DNA of 64,000 nt from NCBI GenBank assembly GCA_037176725.1, contig JAZBRS010000057.1:86759501-86823500 (forward strand), in the 5' to 3' direction. The position numbers and the translations under genes are program-made. Below the pieces are notes generated by a model. It made no database searches. It was not told the origin of the DNA and was given only the letters and a program-made list of their open reading frames with translations. Below, in pieces: positions 43,842 through 54,890 of the stretch; the first letter of the stretch is position 1, and each line of letters begins with the position of its first letter. Source of the DNA: Posidonia oceanica. Its lineage: Eukaryota; Streptophyta; Magnoliopsida; Alismatales; Posidoniaceae.

Positions 43842-44336
43842 ATGGCAATGACGTTTTACAATCCCAACTTCAGGATGATTGACGATGGCACACTGCACAT
43901 ACCATATGAAGAATACCAAACAATGCAAGAGGAGCGACGTAGGCTCGAAGAAAAGGGGTAAGCACAATGGACACAACGTCGTACAGAAAGAGCGCAAAGA
44001 TGACTGGCTAGGGAATGTCATCGACAGAAGAAAGAAGAGCGTCATAAGAAGAGGCTTGAGAAGCGCATGCACACTTACCTAAGGAAGCAACGTGGCAATT
44101 TTAACTCCACGGGTGAGCGTGGTTATTAGTATTTGCCCAAAGAACTATAGGATGTGGCGAACCCTGATCATTAGGAGGATGAGGAGGAAAGAGTGAGGGA
44201 TAACTTTCGACTTTATCGCCAGCAGAATTGTGATTGGATATCTAATGATTCTGTTCATAATTGTCAAGGATTCATTACCACTTGTAGGAGTCCCCCTAGT
44301 ATAACTTCTGCATGGGTTCTAGGTCCTGACATATGA
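43842..44336 (+). pseudogene. extra ORF between primer site and gag (decayed)
   Basis: In one frame, 165 codons run from ATG (43,842) to TGA (44,334-44,336), interrupted by five stops but with no frameshift. The start MAMTFYNPNFRMIDDGTLH is followed by a basic, Arg/Lys/Glu-rich stretch that could form a helix. I do not recognise a domain. The stops are consistent with C-to-T changes in CAA, CAG or CGA codons. Confidence 0.5.
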
Positions 44337-44509
44337 ACATGGTTGTAGTGTAGTCATCTCTTTAACTGGGTGGTTTAGTTAGAACAACTTTGTAACAGTA
44401 GGCCTTCAATAATAAATAAAGTGGTACTCTTAAGTTAATATGTTGTTTGGAATTTCCTTCGCACACTCTGACTTGAAGTAGTGTTTTATTTGAATGTCAG
44501 AATGGTGCG

Positions 44510-45452
44510 TTTAGGACATTAAAGGGGTCGGAGAGCACATTTTGAAAATATCGCTGAATAGAAAATGGAATCCATAGGGCAGTTAGCCCAAGTATTGGCA
44601 AATCAAGCGGTTAGAAGGGAACGAAATCCAACTGTGGATTTACTGGAACGGTTTATGAGACATAATCCACTAGGTTTTACAGGTGAAATGAATCCTGAGA
44701 AAGAAAAAAGTTGGATCAATGATATGGAGAAGATCTTCAGAGCAATGAGCTATCCAACAGAGCAGATGATTGATTTGGTCACATATCGTGTTTTACTGAA
44801 GAGGCAGAACACTGATGGAGGTTTACTCTAGAAATCAAATTTGAGGGCAAAGACACCATTACATGGGAGGAATTTCTAGAGACCTTCAATGAGAAGTATT
44901 TCCTGAGCATGTCTTGAAGAAGAAACGATAGAAATTTTTTATGCTAAAGGAGAAAAAATTGACTTTGACCGAGTATGTTTCGAAGTTTAACAAGTTGGAG
45001 AAGTGTTGCATAGGAGTTTACAGCACACCCAAGGAAAGGGCATCCAAGTTTACTTCTAGTTTAATTCCGGCACTCAGAACCAAGGTTCGGACAAGAAGAC
45101 CCAAACTTTGGTTGAAGCAATCGAGTGTGCTACGGTCCTCGACAACGACCTTCAAGAGTACATGCATGAAATGGAGAAACATCGGAAAGTGAGCAGCAGT
45201 GGCAGTCATGGTAACCAATTCAAGAGTAAGTCATATGGTAGAGGTGACACCCGATCATCAAAGAGGCACAAGATAGAACACAGACTTGGCAGCAGAGATG
45301 GTAAGGGAACTTGTCCCTACTACGACATGTTCCATTCTGGTAGGGAGAGCTATCTACGCACTGGTGCTTGCCTAGTGTGCGGGCAGAAGGGTCACTTCAT
45401 CAAAGACTACCTGAATAGGAGGGATGATGACACCTGGGGCAAAAGGGTTTAG
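44510..45452 (+). pseudogene. gag of the Tekay-type element
   Basis: The frame from 44,565 has the gag core (LLERFMRHNPLGFTGEMNPE, WINDMEKIFRAMSYP). The zinc knuckle near 45,365-45,410 reads CLVCGQKGHFIKDY, with the fourth ligand Cys replaced by Tyr. Stops at 44,829 and elsewhere, and a frame change near 45,100, break it. It would form the capsid-like particle. Confidence 0.9.
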
Positions 45453-45479
45453 GGACAACAACAAAGGGTGCAAGGGTGA

Positions 45480-45845
45480 GTGTTCACCATTAAAGCAGAT
45501 GAGGCAGAGAAACACAATGGAGTGGTGACAACTACTTTGTTAATTTCTGATCATATCTCCAAAGTACCTTTTGATTTTGGTGCTACACACTCTTTTATTG
45601 CATCAGGGTTTGCTAGAACTTTAGATATTTTACTTGAGAAGTTAGGTTATATCTTGGAAGTGTGACAATTCTTTGGTGATGTTCCTCTTAAGATAGATGA
45701 GCAAAATTTTCCTCCAAACTTGGCACCACTTCAAATGACAGATTTTGATGTCATCTTGGGAATGGATTGGTTAGCACAATTCTATGCTAGTGTCCGGTGT
45801 TGGGAGAAGAAGATTATTATTGCAGAACCTGGAAAACAGTGGTAG
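45480..45845 (+). pseudogene. aspartic protease region
   Basis: PFDFGATHSFIASGFA corresponds to the DSGATHSF active-site motif of the family; the Ser after the catalytic Asp is Phe here. VILGMDWLAQF near 45,755 is the second conserved block. An in-frame stop lies at 45,663. Confidence 0.88.
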
Positions 45846-45939
45846 TGATTAGAGAGATTAAGCATGCAAAAGGTCGAAACATGGTCTCTACGGTAAAGGC
45901 ACAAAAGTTGATTATGAAGGGTTGTCAGGCTTATCTAGA

Positions 45940-46690
45940 AAGTGTAGTTAAGATGGAATCTACTCCAACAAAATTTGAGGAGATCGAGGTTGTTAGGGAA
46001 TTTCTGGAAGTTTTTCTTGAGGATCTTCCCAGACCACCTCCTAAGCGGGAGATTGATTTTGTCATTGAACTAATGGACGAAACTACACCTCAGTCGAAGG
46101 CACTATACCGGATGGCACCTACTGAATTGGAAGAATTAAAGAAACAACTGCAAGTGTTGATGGACAAAGAATTTATTAGACCTAGTATTTCACCATAGGG
46201 AGCACCTATATTGTTTGTCAAGAAGAAGGATAGATCGATGAGGATATGTATTGATTACTGGATGTTGAACTAGGTAACTGTGAAGAATAGGTACCCGTTA
46301 CCTTGGATTGATGATTTGTTTGATCAACAGTTCTCAAAGATTGATCTTAGGTCTAGATACCATCAGTTGAGAATTAAAGAAGAGAATAAACCCAAGACGA
46401 CTTTTAGATCACGTTATGGGCATTATGAGTTTGTGGTCATGCCTTTTGGGTTGACTAATGCACCTACAACATTTATGGATACGATGAATAGAGCATTCAA
46501 GGATTTCTTGGACAAATTTGTGATTGTATTCGTGGATGATATTGTGGTATTTTCATAGAGAGCAGCACAAGGATCATCTTAGGGTTGTGTTGGAAACCTT
46601 GAGAAGGAACAAGCTCAATGCCAAGTTTTCCAAATGTGACTTTTGATTAGATCAGGTCATTTTTCTTGAACATCTAGTGCCAAAGGATGG
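45940..46690 (+). pseudogene. reverse transcriptase region
   Basis: Conserved blocks: KFEEIEVVREFLEVFLEDLP at the start, a [11 protein letters not shown] block, [17 protein letters not shown], and the catalytic FVDDI (46,529-46,543). In-frame stops at 46,196 and 46,556 disable it. Confidence 0.93.
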
Positions 46691-46719
46691 GATTTCTGTG
46701 GATCCAACTAAGGTTGAAG

Positions 46720-47290
46720 CAATGATGAAGTAGAATCAACCTAAGAGTATTGCGGAGATTCAGAGTTTTGTTGGACTCACTGGTTATTACAGGAGATTCA
46801 TTCAGGGCTTCTCAAAGTTGGCATTACCTAAGACGAAGTTGTCTAGGAAAGGTGTAAAATTTGAATGGGATGCAAAGTGTGAAGACAACTTTGTGGAACT
46901 AAAGAGAGAGTTAACATTTGCACCAGTTTTGTCACTCCCTTCAAGCAGTAGAGGTTTTGACATCTACAGTGATAGCTTAGGATCAAGACTTAGTTGTGTG
47001 TTAATGCAATATGACAAGATGGTAGCTTATGCATCAAGACAACTTAATTACCCAACCCAAGATTTGGAATTAGCTGTAGTGGTTTTTGCTTTAAAATTTT
47101 GACGTCATTATTTGCATGGGAAAATTTTGAGGTGTTCACGGATCATCAGAGTTTGAAATATTTGTTTTCACAGAAAGAATTGAATATGAGACAACAAAGA
47201 TGGCTGGAATTCTTGAAGGATTATGATTTTAGTATTTCCTATCATCCTAGTAAGGCCAATAAAGTGGCGGATGCCTTGAGTAGGAAATGA
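46720..47290 (+). pseudogene. RNase H region
   Basis: [14 protein letters not shown] text near 46,780, [34 protein letters not shown], then [11 protein letters not shown] and [16 protein letters not shown] at the end. The family motif is DAS; here it is DSL. A stop lies at 47,100. Confidence 0.92.
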
Positions 47291-47559
47291 GATGGATTAG
47301 TTGCTCACATGATGATCTAGGAATGGAAGTTAGTGGAAGAGTTTGTTCAATGGAAACCTTTTATGGGAGAGAAGAGGAATGCAGTACTTGCTGACTTGAA
47401 GATTGGTTCAAGTCATGTGGAGAGAGTTCTCATGGTGCAGTCGCAAGCACCAAAGTTGCAAATAATGCTTGAGGCAACCAGTAAAGGAAACTCAGAGTTT
47501 AGAATCACACTAGATGGAGAAATTCGATTTTAGAATAGGTTATGGGTACTCGTTGATTC

Positions 47560-48440
47560 TAAAGTAAAGAGAGAAATCCTAGAAAAAGCTCACAGATTAC
47601 CATACATTATTCACCTTGGCACCATAAAGATGTTCAAAGACCTACAAAGGAATTTTTTGTGGAAGGAAATGAAGAAAGACATTACAGAATTTGTATCACG
47701 ATGTCTTATTTGTCAACATATTAAAGTTGAGCATCAGAGGCTGGCTAGTGTATTGCAATCTATAGAAGTTACCAGCATGGAAATGGGAGAATGTAACCAT
47801 GAACTTCGTATACGGATTGCCTAAAACCCAGAAAAAGCATGATGCAATATGGGTGATTGTGGATCACTTTACTAAGTTGGTACATTTTCTACCAATTCGG
47901 ATGGACCAAAAGCTAGATATCTTAGCCAGGTTGTATATATTCAAGAAATCATGAGATTGCATGGAGTGCCAGTTTCAATTATATCATCACTTCGAATTTT
48001 TGGAAAAGTCTATAGAAAGCCTTGGGAATGAAGTTGAAGTATAGCACAACTTCTCATCCTCAGACAAATGGACAGTCAAAGAGGACGATACAAACCTTAA
48101 ATGACATGCTTAGAGCTTGTGTTTTGGATTTTAGTGGTAGATGAGATAAGCACTTGCCACTAGTATAGTTTGCCTACAACAATAGTTATCACTCAAGCAT
48201 TAGAATGATACATTATGAAGCTTTGTATGGGAGACCTTGTAGATCACCATTATGTTGTAATGATGTAGGTAAGTAGAGACTGCTTGGACCTGAGGTTGTT
48301 CAACAGTATGCAAATAAGGTAGATTTATTAAAAAAGATATTGGAAGTTGCTCATAGTAGATAGAAGAGTTATGAAGATCATAAGCACCGTAAATTGCATT
48401 TTGATGTTGGAGATCATGTTTTCCCGAAGATATCACCATC
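47560..48440 (+). pseudogene. integrase region
   Basis: The zinc-binding HHCC segment is partly visible (CLICQHIKVEHQRLAS near 47,720). Core text such as ADHFTK-like VDHFTKLVHFLPI (47,860) and [20 protein letters not shown] (48,035-48,090) follows, with stops and frame changes. Confidence 0.88.
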
Positions 48441-48639
48441 TAAAGGAGTGATGAGATTAGGAGGAAAAAGAAAGTTAAGTCTTAGGTACGTGGGACCTTT
48501 TGATACAGTGGAACGGGTTAGTGAAGTTGCTTATAGAGTAGCACTATCACCACATAATGCCAAGTTACATAATGTGTTCCATATATCAATGTTAAGAAAA
48601 TACATACCAGACAAAATTCATGTAATTAAGTATGACACC

Positions 48640-48840
48640 CCAGAAATTCAAGCAAATTTTTCTTTTAAGGAGAAGCCTATGTAGATTGTGGATTTCAAAG
48701 AGCATAATCTTCGTAAGAGAGTTGTTCCGATGGTGAAGGTTCAGTAGCAACATCATGGAATTAAAGAAGCTACTTAGGAGTTGGAGAGTAAAATGCGCAA
48801 CAAGTACCCTGACTTATTTGATACGTTATTTGTCTTGTAA
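48640..48840 (+). pseudogene. chromodomain at the integrase C-terminus
   Basis: A block near 48,690-48,830 reads KRVVPMVKV, then an HHGIKEAT segment and ELESKMRNKYPDLFDTLF after an in-frame stop. This is the group II chromodomain-like ending of Tekay/Del elements, thought to steer integration to particular chromatin. Confidence 0.85.
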
Positions 48841-49336
48841 ATTTCGAAGACGAAATTTTTATAAGAGGGGTAGTTTCAGCTGTGGATGAACGACTACATT
48901 TAGGAGTCGAAGGGGTGGAGACGAAACAACAAGAAGTGGAGACGTCGGTAGGTGTTTAAGGAGAAGTCGAAGCTAGACACCGAGCGTTCGAGGCCAATGG
49001 ATCGCTCGCTCGAGCTACTGCCTCAGTTATGAGGAAAGGCGTTCCTACTTCCGCTGAGGCTAAAAATTGGAGGCCTTATCCCTACGTTTGGCATCAAATG
49101 GAGGATTACAAAGCGAGTAAGAGAAGAGGGGTGTTGGTTGCTGCAACACACAGAGAGAGATGGAGACCCATCGCCACCAACCGTGCGCCACCAAACTTGG
49201 TGGAGAAGCTCATCGTTCAATTGAGAAACTCACTGACGTAAGAAATTGATTTGTAGAGATTTGCAAAGGTTGCAGTGGATTTACTATTTCAATAGTCTCA
49301 TGGAGAAGAGGTCAGACAACTAATTAGTTGGGTGGG

Positions 49337-49870
49337 AGGCAACTGGATGATTGGTGGAGATTTCAACATTACCAAATTTTCGCACGAACACTCTAGCAGA
49401 TCTAGAATAACGCAAAGTATGGTAAATTTTAATGACTTCATAGCTACTGCTGGGCTTATTTATTTTTCTCCAAATAATTGTTTGTACATGTGGTCAAATT
49501 TTCAGGAACATCCTATTTTGGTCGAAACTTGATCGATTCTTGATTTCCCCAAGTTGGGCTCTACACCTCAAACCTTAAGTTGGCTTTCATTGACGAGCTT
49601 AGAAAACTAATTAGTTTGGTGGGAGGCAACTGGATGATTGGTGGGGATTTCAACATTACCAAATTTTCGCATGAGCACTCTAGTAGATCTGGAATAACAC
49701 CAAGTATGGTAAATTTTAATGACTTCATAGCTACTACTGGGCTTATTGATTTTTCTCCAAATAATTGTTTGTACACATGATCAAATTTTCAAGAACATCC
49801 TATTTTGGTCAAACTTAACCGATTCTTGATTTCCCCAAGTTGGGAGACTCAATACCCCAGATCTATCAGT
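49337..49870 (+). repeat. 287-bp tandem duplication inside the LINE endonuclease domain
   Basis: GGGAGGCAACTGGATGATTG occurs at 49,334 and 49,621. The following roughly 230 bases repeat with few changes, so the domain segment is present twice. Confidence 0.92.
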
Positions 49871-52821
49871 TCCAGAAAGTTTAGAGTCATTTCGGATCAT
49901 GTTCCTATTTGACTTGATACTGTCCCACCTAGATGGGGACATTTTCCTTTCAAATTTTACAAATACTGGTTTTTGCTGGATGGCTTTGATAACCTGATCA
50001 AACATTTTGTATCTCATCTTTTGTTTCCTCTGCCAATCCCATTGATAGGCTCTCCTATAAACTTAAAGAGATCAAAAAATCAATTAAGGCTTGGGTCCCT
50101 GATAGAACTAGGAATTGGAGTTTTAGACTTCAGGCAATTGAGTCCTCTCTTCTGGACATTGACATTCAGGCCGAATCTAGCCCTGTTTCCACAGAATTAT
50201 GGCATAAAAAGCAAAAGCTTAGGAGGAACCATCATAAAATTCTACTTGAACAAGAAATGTATTGGAAGCAGAGATCTAGAGTACAATGGCTTAAAGAATG
50301 AGACCTTAACACTTCTTTTTTTCATAAGGTTGCTAATGATAGGAGAAGATTCAATACCAACTCCTCCCTTCTTATAAATGGTACTCACATTGATGCACCT
50401 GACATTATTCATAGCTCCATTGAACAATATTTTTCCTCTTTGTTCAACAAGCATCGATACCCTTTGGTGAACTTTGATTGGGATCACCTCCTTCCTAGGA
50501 AAATCTTAGACCCATCTATCTTGGAAATGCTTTTTTCTGAAGAAGTCTGGAGGAGTATCTTCTCTCTTCCTGGGGAAAAATCTACTGGACCAGATGGATT
50601 CCTCTTATGTTTTTTTAGCATTTCTGGGAAGAAATTAAAGGTGACATTCTTCAGATGTTTATTCACCTCTCCAATTCAAATGACATCTCTTCTCTTAGGA
50701 GCATCAACCAAACTTTCATTGCTTTAATCCCAAAAAAATCAACTGCAAAAAGGATTCAAAATTACAGGCCTATTAGTCTGTTAAACAGTAGCTACAAGAT
50801 TTTTTCCAAGTGTTTAGCAACTCGATTTAGGCCCATCCTTAACTCTATCTTGGATGCATCATAGTGTGCCTTCCTTCTAGGGCGTAGTATTAGTGATTGC
50901 TTTTTGGTTGCTCAAGAGACATTAAACCTCATGCATTCTTCCAAGTCTCTTGGTCTACTTCTGAGACTTGACTTTGAGAAGGCCTTTGATAATGTCAACT
51001 AGGAGTTTATTATTAGCACACTTAAGGGTCTTGGTTGTGGGGATTCAATGGATTAGAATGTGTATTACTACTGCAAAATTCTCTGTGTTGGTTAATAGAT
51101 CTCCAAAGGGTTATTTTGGTGCGTCCAATGACCTTAGACAGGGTGATCCCCTTTCTCCATTGTTATTTATTGTTGCCACTCATATCTTGAATAGGATGCT
51201 TGAGAAAATCACCTTATTAATGGCATTCAATTCCCACATTCGGGACCCTTTGTCACAAACATCTAATATGCTGATGACACTTTAATTTTCCTTGCCCCAT
51301 CTATTGATGATGTGGTCAATCTTAAAAGGATTTTGTGTTGTTTCCAGGCCTGCTCAGGCTTGAAAATTAATTTTAAGAAGTCATCCATTACTGAGATGGA
51401 GGTTCCAAATGACCTGCTTCTCCAAATGTGTAATATTTGGGTTGTACCACATTGCCTCTACCAATTAAGTATATGGAGTTGCCTCTACACTATAAGAGGG
51501 TTTCTTTTAATGATTGGGCACCTGTTATTGATAAACTTACTTCTAAACTACCTCTCTTTGGGGGGCAGACTCACCCTAGTGAACTCGATCTTGACTGCCA
51601 TTCCCATATATTATTTATCAGTATTGCATTTCCTTGCCAAGGTTGAGCATGACTTGGACAAAATCAGGCATCGTTTTCTTTGGAGATCTTATTCTTGTTC
51701 TTCGAGAGGATATTGTTTAGAAGTAAGAATCAAGATGGTTTGGGCATAATCAACTTAAAGAACTTTAGTTTGGCTCTAAAATGCAAATTGCTTTGGCAGT
51801 TATTTGCTAATAATCCTCATCTTAAATGACCTGCCTTAGTTAAAAGTAGATATTTTGCTAAGTTTCAAGCTGATGCTTTGCTTAATGTGGCTTCTGGCGA
51901 CTGCTCTCCCCTGTGGCTGGAGCTTAGATCGTGCCTTCCGATCTTTTGTGCCTTTGCAAGCTTTAGAGTCAGTAATAGGGAGCAAATAATATTCTGGAAA
52001 AATAGATAGGCAGATGGCATAGCTCTAAAATATGCCTTGTCAGATCTTTATAAGTTAACAGTAGGTAAAAAGCTCATTATGGCTAGAACTCTTTTTAAAT
52101 TCAGAAGGAATATTTGGGACTTATTCCTAGATTTTGATCTGTCCACTACTACAGACAGTAAAATTATCCATAAACTGCATGAATTTAACATCATTATGGA
52201 ATATCGTGTTAAGCTCAGTTGATGACTCTATTTCTTGGCCTACATCTTTTGATAACATATTTTCTGTTAAATCATGTTATGTATTGTTAAATGATGGTGG
52301 TCTTCGATCCCAGCATGGTAATGTTATCTAAAAATGTAATGCACATCTCAAGATAAAAGTTTTTACTTGGCTTATTATTCATGATAAAATCTTATCTAGA
52401 GAAAACCTAGCTAAAAAAGAGTGGCTAGGATCATCAATTTGTGTCTTCTATGGCTGTGCAGTGGAGTCAACTAGGCATATCTTTTTGCAGTGCCAAGTTA
52501 CTGGGGGTGTGGACTTTTTTCCTGCATAATCCTTCCTGCTTGAATGATTTACATATTGATCAAATTTTCTCCTTATTTGCCTTGGTTAAATTCAATCTAA
52601 ATGGCCACTATTGGAACATGTTGGTGCTAGCGATTATTTGGTGCTTATGGTTAAATAGGAACTCAATGATCTTTAGAAACAAATGTAGAGTTTCTCTTTG
52701 ACTGATATTTCAGAGTATCACTTTATTAATTTCTTTGGTAGATTTCCTTCTCACATGGCATAATTCTGAGGCATTCTCCCATGCTATCCAACACATGCAA
52801 TACGAGTGGGATCAGGCACAA

Positions 52822-53240
52822 GCTTCTCAGGCTGCACAAGATACTGCCTCCTCCATTGGTATTGTGGACATCCATGTTCCTGCGCCCAATGCTTCTACCC
52901 AACTTGCTAAGGCTGCTTATGACCCTTTAGCCCCGACGTCCACTGGTTCCAGCGATTGACTTATTGCTAGGATTTGATTTTTTTTGTAGCAAGATTGGAC
53001 TATATATCTTCTTGGTTTATATCAAGCACAAGCTTCTCAGACTGCACATGATATTGCCTCCTCCATTGGTATTGTCTCTTCCATTGGTATTGTGGACATC
53101 CCTGTTCCTGCGCTTGATGCTTCTACCCAACTTGCTGAGGCTGCTTATGACCCTTTAGCCCCGACGTCCACTGATTCCAGCAATTGACTTATTGCTGGGA
53201 TTTGATTTTTTTTGTAGTAAGATTGGACTATATATCTTCT
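52822..53240 (+). repeat. 209-bp tandem duplication in the LINE 3' end
   Basis: GCTTCTCAGGCTGCAC at 52,822 recurs with one change at 53,031. The two units share the GACCCTTTAGCCCCGACGTC stretch and the segment up to GATTGGACTATATATC. Confidence 0.92.
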
Positions 53241-54600
53241 TGGTTTATGTTGAGATTATGAGCCGTAAAACTTTAATCTTTTGGGACTTCTCTATTGCTA
53301 GATGTATCCCTGTTTTTTTCAAGGAATAATGTAACTAAAAACTTGTTTTTTTGGCTAACTTGGCAGTGGTACTCATAACTAAGTTAATATCTAATATATT
53401 TGCCTAGTTTGCATAAAAAAAAGTCTCATGGAGAAGAAGATGAATAGTAGATTGATTTATTTTGGTTTGTTGAAGAAAAATAAATGAATAGTAATCCTAC
53501 ATGTGGGATTTTTGCATGTTTTTTATTCAAGTTTTGCATATTCTCATAAGAGTACTCATATTGAATGTCTTATGTTATGTCTTTCCTGATATATTATTTT
53601 AATTACATCTAGGTCCCTAAAAGGGTGTGAGTTGAATTATTTTAAAGTTTATGACATTTGCTTAGATAACTTGAAGTTAGATGCAAATTCTGTACATGTA
53701 ACGAAAATTACAAATCAATCCAAAAATTGTAGTTGTATTTTTAGATGATGAATAGTAGCCATATCCTATCAACATAAACATAAGGAGAAACTACATAAGA
53801 AACCTTGCACATATTTTTATTAAGTAGAATGAAATTTTACGATCAAGTCCTTAAATTTATAAAGAAATAAAGATTAATCCATTCAAGTGAAAAAGATAAA
53901 TAATACAAATGTCTCTCAAGATAAAGTATGCGAGAGATAGAAAAAGGTCTTGACATGTGACACTACAGAGTAATGACCCTAAGAGGAGATGCATTGGCCT
54001 GACGAGGTGTGTTGGATCCTTTTGAGGATCTTGTGGTAACAATAAGATCACAAGACTCATATCTTATCTGATGTTTATCGACTAACACAGATTGGTATAT
54101 AAAGTTCTCACTAATGAATTAAGTGTAAAATTAAATATATAATAACATGAGTGATGATGGATTATATACCAACTGAGAAACTACGTCATGTCAACAATAG
54201 ATGGTCCAAGTAATCCACTAAAAGACTAAAAAGAAATAAAAGTGAAAACAAAGAATTTATCATGACTGTTTAGAATTGAGATAGTTTAAAATCCCACATG
54301 CATACTGGATTTTTCATAAACTCATATTATATTGTTATTTATTACAGGTAATCATGGGTCATAAAATTACTTTAGTTGAATTTACATGGTGAATAGTATG
54401 GCTCAATCAATCACACATAGGACTCATAAGAAGACAGTTTTAGTTTTATATTCAATTCCAAGTCATGTAATAGAATTATAATGAACAGATTTAAGAGAAG
54501 TAATAAATGATAGTACTTTAGTCGTTCTCTTTTATTTATTTGTAATGTTTCACGGAACCTCTGTTATTGCTTCCACTAATCCATCCGTGTGGACATTACA

Positions 54601-54890
54601 CGGATCACAATAGAAAATCCTTGACCCTAGTCCAACCTGGGTTCCATTTTGGACTGGATCGGCCCAATTTTTTTTCAAGCTAGGCCACGGACAGCCTGAC
54701 CCTAATTTCCAAGTCTACCTCTCTTCCCATGCAGAACATAGCCTCAATATTCACTAGCTCCTGCAATTTTCCCAGTAATTACATCTGGCTAGTGGATATA
54801 AATATACAAAGTCACAGCCAACATGTTTATGATGTCTCTACATGGATTGCATGCTAATATCCAATTACTAGGTGACTATTGCTCCCAACA
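54601..54890. other. spacer between the Tekay-type element and the endo-beta-mannosidase gene
   Basis: No gene is seen. It would include the 3' UTR of the minus-strand gene. A GGACTGGATCGGCCC segment resembles sequence on the far side of the retroelement (42,000-42,060) in character only. Confidence 0.6.

Larger units (their letters stand above)
49310..53421 (+). mobile_element. LINE (L1-type non-LTR retrotransposon), 5'-truncated, dead
   Basis: Domains in order: the end of the AP endonuclease (GGNWMIGGDFNITKFSHE), duplicated; reverse transcriptase (KSTGPDGF, YRPISLLNSSYKI, LRLDFEKAFDNVN, RQGDPLSPLLFIVATHILNR, YADD at 51,267-51,278); and the C-terminal zinc-knuckle region (CVFYGCAVESTRHIFLQC, near 52,440-52,500). 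It ends in a short A-run at 53,414-53,421. Many frameshifts and stops. The flanks carry the 16-base duplication AGTCTCATGGAGAAGA at 49,294-49,309 and 53,422-53,437. Confidence 0.95.
42063..54600 (+). mobile_element. Tekay-type chromovirus (Ty3/gypsy), dead, carrying a nested LINE
   Basis: Whole element: 5' LTR 42,063-43,713, primer site, a decayed pre-gag ORF, gag, protease, RT, RNase H, integrase and C-terminal chromodomain, then the 3' LTR split by a LINE at 49,310-53,421. The domain order PR-RT-RH-INT-chromodomain defines a chromovirus; the chromodomain block resembles the Tekay/Del group. Stops and frameshifts occur in every domain. No clear 5-base target duplication was found (TGGAC left, CGGAT right). 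Confidence 0.95.
48871..54600 (+). mobile_element. 3' LTR of the Tekay-type element, split by a LINE
   Basis: The left part 48,871-49,309 matches 5' LTR 42,075-42,525; the right part 53,422-54,600 matches the rest and ends ATTACA. Removing the LINE and one copy of the 16-base duplication restores about 1.6 kb, the length of the 5' LTR. The first dozen bases (TGTAATACC...) are lost or changed. Confidence 0.92.
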
